64,000 bases of DNA from Bacillus_BA fengqiuensis (GTDB lineage: Bacteria; Bacillota; Bacilli; Bacillales; Bacillaceae_H). The notes beneath the pieces were generated by a model that was not told the DNA's origin, searched no databases, and saw nothing but the letters and a program-made list of their open reading frames with translations. The stretch lies in assembly GCA_030813035.1 (NCBI GenBank), contig JAUSTV010000010.1; one strand, given 5' to 3'. Both the position numbers and the translations under genes were made by a program. Positions 60,073 to 64,000 of the stretch are shown here, piece by piece. How positions within the stretch are numbered: position 1 is the first letter of the stretch; every line of letters starts with the position of its first letter.

Positions 60073-60297
60073 CCTCACCGTCCTAATAGCCTTCTAAATT
60101 TGAATTATACTGAAAAATCATGAAATCGTCATCTTTTTTACGTACTTGATTTTTAAGTTGAGAAAAAGGGTCTGCCCCGAAGTACATTTCATGATTCTTT
60201 TCATTCCCCTTCCAATTCTTCTTTCCTATCTGTTTTTGTTATGGTGTCAGTCCCTCTTTATGTCAATACTTTAGAACTGGTATCTCTAGTAAAAACA

Positions 60298-60327
60298 AAA
60301 AGATACCCCCAATAGAGGTACCTTTTA
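60298..60327 (-). terminator. Terminator of the aldolase gene
   Basis: On the minus strand AAAGGTACC pairs with GGTATCTTT and TTTG follows. Confidence 0.7.
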
Positions 60328-60336
60328 TCATCTAAT

Positions 60337-61296
60337 CTATTTCGTCGCTGGAGCCAGACTGGCTTCAGGTGATGTTACCTTGTCATAAAAATCTACAAAG
60401 TTGTCACGATCAGCGCTGTCACGGTAAGCCATGGCGACACGCGGATGTTCGTTCAATGCACCTGAGATCATGTAAGGAATGATATAGCCCCACTCCCACT
60501 TTTGGCGCATTTCCAGCATGTGCTTTTCAATGATACCAAGAACCGGCTTAATTTCATAGCTTGCTTTTTGGATGTAGCTGACGAGAAGCTCTGTGTGGCA
60601 GTTACCGGCCGCACGACCCATGCCATAAACAGACGAGTCAAGGAACGTAACCCCGTTTCGCATCGCCGTTAATGTATTGGCGAAGGCCAACTGCATGTTG
60701 TTATGCGTATGGATTCCAAGCTGTTTGTTGGGAATCATCGCTTGGAACCTTTTTACTTGATGCTCAATGTCCACAGGATCTAAGCTTCCAAAGGAGTCAA
60801 CGATATATACAACATCTACAGGACTTTCCTTCACCATTTCAAATGCCTCAATAAGCTGACTTTCAGGTACACTGGACAACGCCATAATGTTAAGTGAAGT
60901 CTCATAACCCAAATCATGAAACATTTGGACAAGCTCCAAGCCTTTATCCACTTCGCGGATGTAGCACGCCACCCGAATCATATCTAATACACTTTGCTCA
61001 CGCGGCAAAATGTCATTTGGATCTACACGCCCAATATCCACTAGAGCAGATAGCTTCGTGAACTTTTTCTCGGGGATAATTTCTTTCAGGAAGTTATCGT
61101 CAAGAAATCTCCATGGATTGGGTTCAGTCGCTTTAAGAAGCTTAGGTGAGTTTTTGTAGCCAATTTCCATATATTCAACACCGGCGGCACTTAGGCCATT
61201 ATATAAGTCTTGAACAAATTCGACGCTGAAATCCCAATTGTTAACCAAACCTCCATCACGAATGGTACAGTCTATAATTTTGCTGTGATGTGCCAT
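60337..61296 (-). CDS. DRE-TIM aldolase-type protein (4-hydroxy-2-oxovalerate aldolase-like)
   Basis: The protein has 319 residues from the ATG at 61296, behind GGGAGGA; the frame upstream to 61356 is rich in Lys and unsupported. It shows the DRE-TIM start KIIDCTIRDGGLVNNWDFS, the metal-binding HTHNNMQLAFANT and the GMGRAAGNCHTELL segment, as in HMG-CoA lyase-like and hydroxy-oxovalerate aldolases. A pyruvate- or acyl-CoA-dependent aldol cleavage is expected. It stands alone; no pathway neighbours help define the substrate. Confidence 0.88.
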   Translation of the reverse strand: MAHHSKIIDCTIRDGGLVNNWDFSVEFVQDLYNGLSAAGVEYMEIGYKNSPKLLKATEPNPWRFLDDNFLKEIIPEKKFTKLSALVDIGRVDPNDILPREQSVLDMIRVACYIREVDKGLELVQMFHDLGYETSLNIMALSSVPESQLIEAFEMVKESPVDVVYIVDSFGSLDPVDIEHQVKRFQAMIPNKQLGIHTHNNMQLAFANTLTAMRNGVTFLDSSVYGMGRAAGNCHTELLVSYIQKASYEIKPVLGIIEKHMLEMRQKWEWGYIIPYMISGALNEHPRVAMAYRDSADRDNFVDFYDKVTSPEASLAPATK

Positions 61297-61801
61297 GATA
61301 GTAACGTCCTCCCGTTTATGCTGCTTTTTAGCAATTTTATTTTTTGTTTTTTGCACTTTTGCACTTTTATGCTTTTATGTATTAAAATGTATTATTATGG
61401 TTATATCACGATTCGTTCGAAGGTGTCAATCTATTTTCCAAAAATTCGCTTTAACAAATGAACTCTCCTCTGTCTGGTTATAGTATGTGACAGTACAATT
61501 GAACTATTCGATTTATCGACTCTTCATTTGTATAAAGAGACGAAGCTAAGTCATAACAGCAAAAAGTAGATGAGTAACATCAACCTTAATATGATACAAA
61601 ATCAAGATGAAACAAAATAACGAGAAGAAGACCCGTCATGAAAATCCAGTAAAACTAAGGATTTCGTGACGGGTCCTTTCAATAAAAAAATAATGTTTAT
61701 GGTCTGTTTAGGACTTATGGGACAACCACTTCCCTTTCCTTCAAACATGGCCTTTCACCAGAACAACCCGATCATGGATGCCCATTGATCACATACGATA
61801 A
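61297..61801. other. Intergenic region with a hairpin at 61630-61675
   Basis: GACCCGTCATGAAA pairs, with one mismatch, with TTTCGTGACGGGTC and CTTTC follows. No gene is visible in the rest. Confidence 0.6.
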
Positions 61802-62071
61802 TCAGTCTTCCTCACCCATCATTTCATCAAAGGCATTGGATACTTTTTCGAATTCTTCGTCACTCTCGATAAATGCGAGGTCACCCTCGTGATCAATTTT
61901 CAAAAAGAAGACGTCGATATCTTCTTCCGCTCCTTGTTGAAGATCTTCTACAAAGCCGACAGCGGCATATTCTATTCCTTCAATATTCACCGTTCCTAAT
62001 ACTTCCACTTCCTGATCCTGTTCATTCTCATCGGTAATTGTAAAGATTTCGCCTACTTCAAGTTTTTCCAT
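61802..62071 (-). CDS. DUF1292 family acidic protein (YrzB-like)
   Basis: The protein has 89 residues, very acidic, with the DUF1292 layout (GEIFTITDENEQDQEVEVLG, VFFLKIDHEGDLAFIESDEE FEKV in sequence). Members are small cytosolic proteins of unknown function. A GGAGA site precedes the ATG. Confidence 0.87.
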   Translation of the reverse strand: MEKLEVGEIFTITDENEQDQEVEVLGTVNIEGIEYAAVGFVEDLQQGAEEDIDVFFLKIDHEGDLAFIESDEEFEKVSNAFDEMMGEED

Positions 62072-62228
62072 GTCATATTTCTCCTCTCATATTTCTGAAA
62101 ACGAAATGTTCGAATGGTTAATCTACTAACATATCTTCCCTAAGAAAAACAGATTCATGCGTCAAAAGCAAAAAAATTTTGGTCTTTCATTTCAGCTTAA
62201 TGAAAGATTTCCCGTTACGTTTTTACCT

Positions 62229-63182
62229 TTACCACAACAACTTTTCCAAGAAAGCAAGCTTCAGCTTCGCATTATCTTTGGTGATAATGTCTACACCCGT
62301 ATCAATGTTTTTTTCAACTTCTTTCCCCTTCATTACCTTCGATGCAGCTTCGACGCTTACATATCCCATATCATAAGGGTTCTGTGCTACGGTATCCGTC
62401 AACGTTCCCTGTTCAATTGACTTCACCATTTTGATAATTCCATCTGCTCCTATAACCGGCATTTTATGCCCCTGCCTCTCAATAGCTTCTAGTGCACTTA
62501 AAGCCATGATATCAGTGGTGGCAAATACACCTTTAATATGTGGATGATGCTTTAAGATGGAAGTCATCGCTTTTCTAACAGGCGAAGGTTCATTCGGCAA
62601 TGATGCTTTTTCTGCCGCAATTTCGATTCCTGCGGCTTCCAAACTAAGTTTAGCCCCTTTTATCCGTTCATCTGAAATGGGGCTGTTTACATTCCCGGTA
62701 ATTAAGGCCACTTCATCTCCCGGCTGCAGCTGCGAAGCCAATAACGCTCCCGCTTTTTTGCCTAAATCAAAGTTATCCGTACCAATATAAGACGTTTTAC
62801 TTTCCCAAGGAATATCTGTATCTATCAACAATACAGGAATCTTATTTTCGGCAAACTCTTCTAATATGGACATGACAGCCGGTGATTCAACCGGAGAGAC
62901 AACCAATACATCTGGACGTTCCTTAAGAATGTTTTTTAACATGTGGATCTGGGCATCCTCTTCTGATTCGTAAGAGGTTCCAACAACTTCCCCGTCTATT
63001 CCAAAATCTCGGAATCCCTCTTCTGCTCCTGCCTTAACAATTTCCCAATACTGTGTGTTTAGCTCTTTCAAAACAACGACTACCCTTGGCTGTTTGCCTG
63101 CAAAAGGTTTAGATATAAAGCCCAGTAAGATGGCAGAAAAAACAAAGGTCATAAGAAGAGCTAGTAAGCTTGTCTTCAACAT
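62229..63182 (-). CDS. Membrane-anchored sugar-binding protein (RbsB-like), orphan
   Basis: The protein has 317 residues. A hydrophobic N-terminal helix (residues 5-24, LLALLMTFVFSAILLGFI) lacks a lipobox Cys, so it is either a signal peptide or a membrane anchor. The fold of ribose-type binding proteins follows (VVVVLKELNTQYWEIVKAGAEEG, RPDVLVVSPVESPAV, SYIGTDNFDLGKKAG, GVFATTDIMALSALEAIE, VAQNPYDMGY). No ABC or kinase gene is adjacent inside the window. Such anchored proteins are often encoded next to sensor kinases; the partner may lie beyond the window. Confidence 0.88.
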   Translation of the reverse strand: MLKTSLLALLMTFVFSAILLGFISKPFAGKQPRVVVVLKELNTQYWEIVKAGAEEGFRDFGIDGEVVGTSYESEEDAQIHMLKNILKERPDVLVVSPVESPAVMSILEEFAENKIPVLLIDTDIPWESKTSYIGTDNFDLGKKAGALLASQLQPGDEVALITGNVNSPISDERIKGAKLSLEAAGIEIAAEKASLPNEPSPVRKAMTSILKHHPHIKGVFATTDIMALSALEAIERQGHKMPVIGADGIIKMVKSIEQGTLTDTVAQNPYDMGYVSVEAASKVMKGKEVEKNIDTGVDIITKDNAKLKLAFLEKLLW

Positions 63183-63593
63183 TCAATTCCTCTCCCGTTT
63201 CTATGTAATTATCAAGTTGAAAGTTACATCTATACCCATCATCATAAAGGAGAACAAATATAAGTCAACCAGGGTAACCCCGTAGAATACCCAATCCTAC
63301 TGGCTGCTTATCATTCCTTTTTTCATATTTTTTCATTATACCAAAAATCGCGCAAACGATTGCTTCTTTTTTATAAAAAGATTCAATAAAACAATAGAAA
63401 AAGTCCACATCTGTTGTTATGGCCATTCCCGTACCCTTAAACATTGGTTGGCTGCCTCCGCATCTTTATCATATGTATTGTGTGTCCCATTCGCTTTAAC
63501 TATTAATGTTCCTCGTATATAGAAAAAAGGTCCAATCTCCGCTGTATTCATGCTTCCTCACAGTGGGACTGGACCTTTTTTCTAAAGATTCGT
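63183..63593. other. Intergenic region with a long hairpin at 63521-63583
   Basis: AGAAAAAAGGTCCA pairs perfectly with TGGACCTTTTTTCT around a loop of 35 bases. It looks like a terminator on both strands. No gene is visible. Confidence 0.55.
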
Positions 63594-63915
63594 ATAAAGG
63601 AAACTTCCATCAGTGGGGGTTTTCCCCTCATCCCCACTGATGGTTAGTTAGGCCCGCACGATGTAGGTCACGCAGACGTTGCCGCAGGACGCGGCGGTGT
63701 TAGTCTGTGTTCCTTTAATCGGGCTTTTACACGAGAAAGCGAGGCGACTGCTCAGGGGCGACAAGCAAAAGATTAGCCTTGGCGTGGCGCTATTTGCCAC
63801 AGAAAGGATGAGCTTTTGACCTCGAGCCCCTAGGAGCCGCAGCTAGATTAGGGCAGTTATCCCCCACTTAAGCTTCTCCGATGACTCTAAGCTTTGAAGT
63901 AGGGTTCTTACTCCC
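63594..63915 (-). mobile_element. Non-autonomous IS200/IS605-like element with possible omega-RNA-like block (R2)
   Basis: Read on the minus strand it is preceded by TTCAT (63916-63920) and starts GGGAGTAAGAACCC. It shares GGAGAAGCTTAAGTGGGGGA with R4, then has about 130 bases of its own. A block of about 85 bases from AAGCCCGATTAAAGG to CATCGTGCGGGCCTAACTAA matches R1 with few changes, and it ends in the same long hairpin and GAAGTTTCCTTTAT. No protein gene is inside. Conservation of this block between two distant copies suggests a functional RNA or protein-binding end. Confidence 0.6.
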
Positions 63916-64000
63916 ATGAAAATAAACTGTTGTTTCCTCAAAAAAATGGCAATACTAAACTAAGCGCAGCTCATTTCAATTTTTTCAAACAAGAACTAGC

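Overview
The window (about 40 % GC by eye) comes from a spore-forming, low-GC Gram-positive bacterium of the Bacillaceae. Evidence: CotF-like coat genes, spore-protein and germinant-receptor remnants, a SAM riboswitch ahead of metNPQ, sacB-levB, cspA, YfhO and many Bacillus-type intrinsic terminators. A levoglucosan dehydrogenase very like the described enzymes, and repeats resembling the IS200/IS605 ends of thermophilic bacilli, hint at the Bacillus smithii/Geobacillus side of the family; that placement is inference.

Region 1 (1-18,000) is a sugar-catabolic island, almost all on the minus strand. A module of lacI regulator, operators with the core TGTAAtCGaTTACA, sugar isomerase and orphan sugar-binding lipoprotein occurs three times. 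Copy A (1-3,070) is intact as far as seen. Copy B (10,389-11,790) keeps the isomerase but has only scraps of the binding protein and lacI; it leads into a levoglucosan operon (lgdA, a second Gfo/Idh reductase, a second isomerase, a polyol-type MFS permease and a ROK glucokinase). This operon would take up the anhydrosugar, convert it to glucose and phosphorylate it. Copy C (16,210-17,830) keeps the binding protein and drives a different operon (two epimerase-like TIM barrels, a zinc dehydrogenase, an ABM-fold monooxygenase and an SDR) whose substrate I cannot name.

Region 2 (18,000-31,000) holds spore-coat genes resembling yraG-yraF-adhB/yraE-yraD. Next is a two-component pair whose hybrid kinase (22,415-24,952) carries at its C-terminus a complete copy of the sugar-binding protein without its export signal: PAS-HisKA-HATPase-REC-binding protein, entirely cytosolic. 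This is the most unusual gene of the window. Then follow metNPQ with its SAM riboswitch, a degenerate zincin-like protein and a frameshifted LCAT-like lipase.

Region 3 (31,000-48,000): DUF3237 protein, cold-shock protein, a pseudo-tRNA-Val, YfhO, levanase and levansucrase, then a YesM/YesN-type two-component system with its own orphan binding lipoprotein (a probable three-component sugar sensor), a stand-alone purF paralogue and mqo.

Region 4 (48,000-64,000): small enzymes (tautomerase, NamA, YuiH, two luciferase-like oxidoreductases), a deletion scar joining a truncated sigma-54 activator to a truncated MATE pump, an HprK paralogue, a DRE-TIM aldolase, DUF1292 and another orphan binding protein. 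Non-autonomous IS200/IS605-like elements, two of them with a conserved possible omega-RNA-like block, and a second hairpin repeat family are scattered throughout. Gene remnants are frequent, so the stretch has been rearranged repeatedly.
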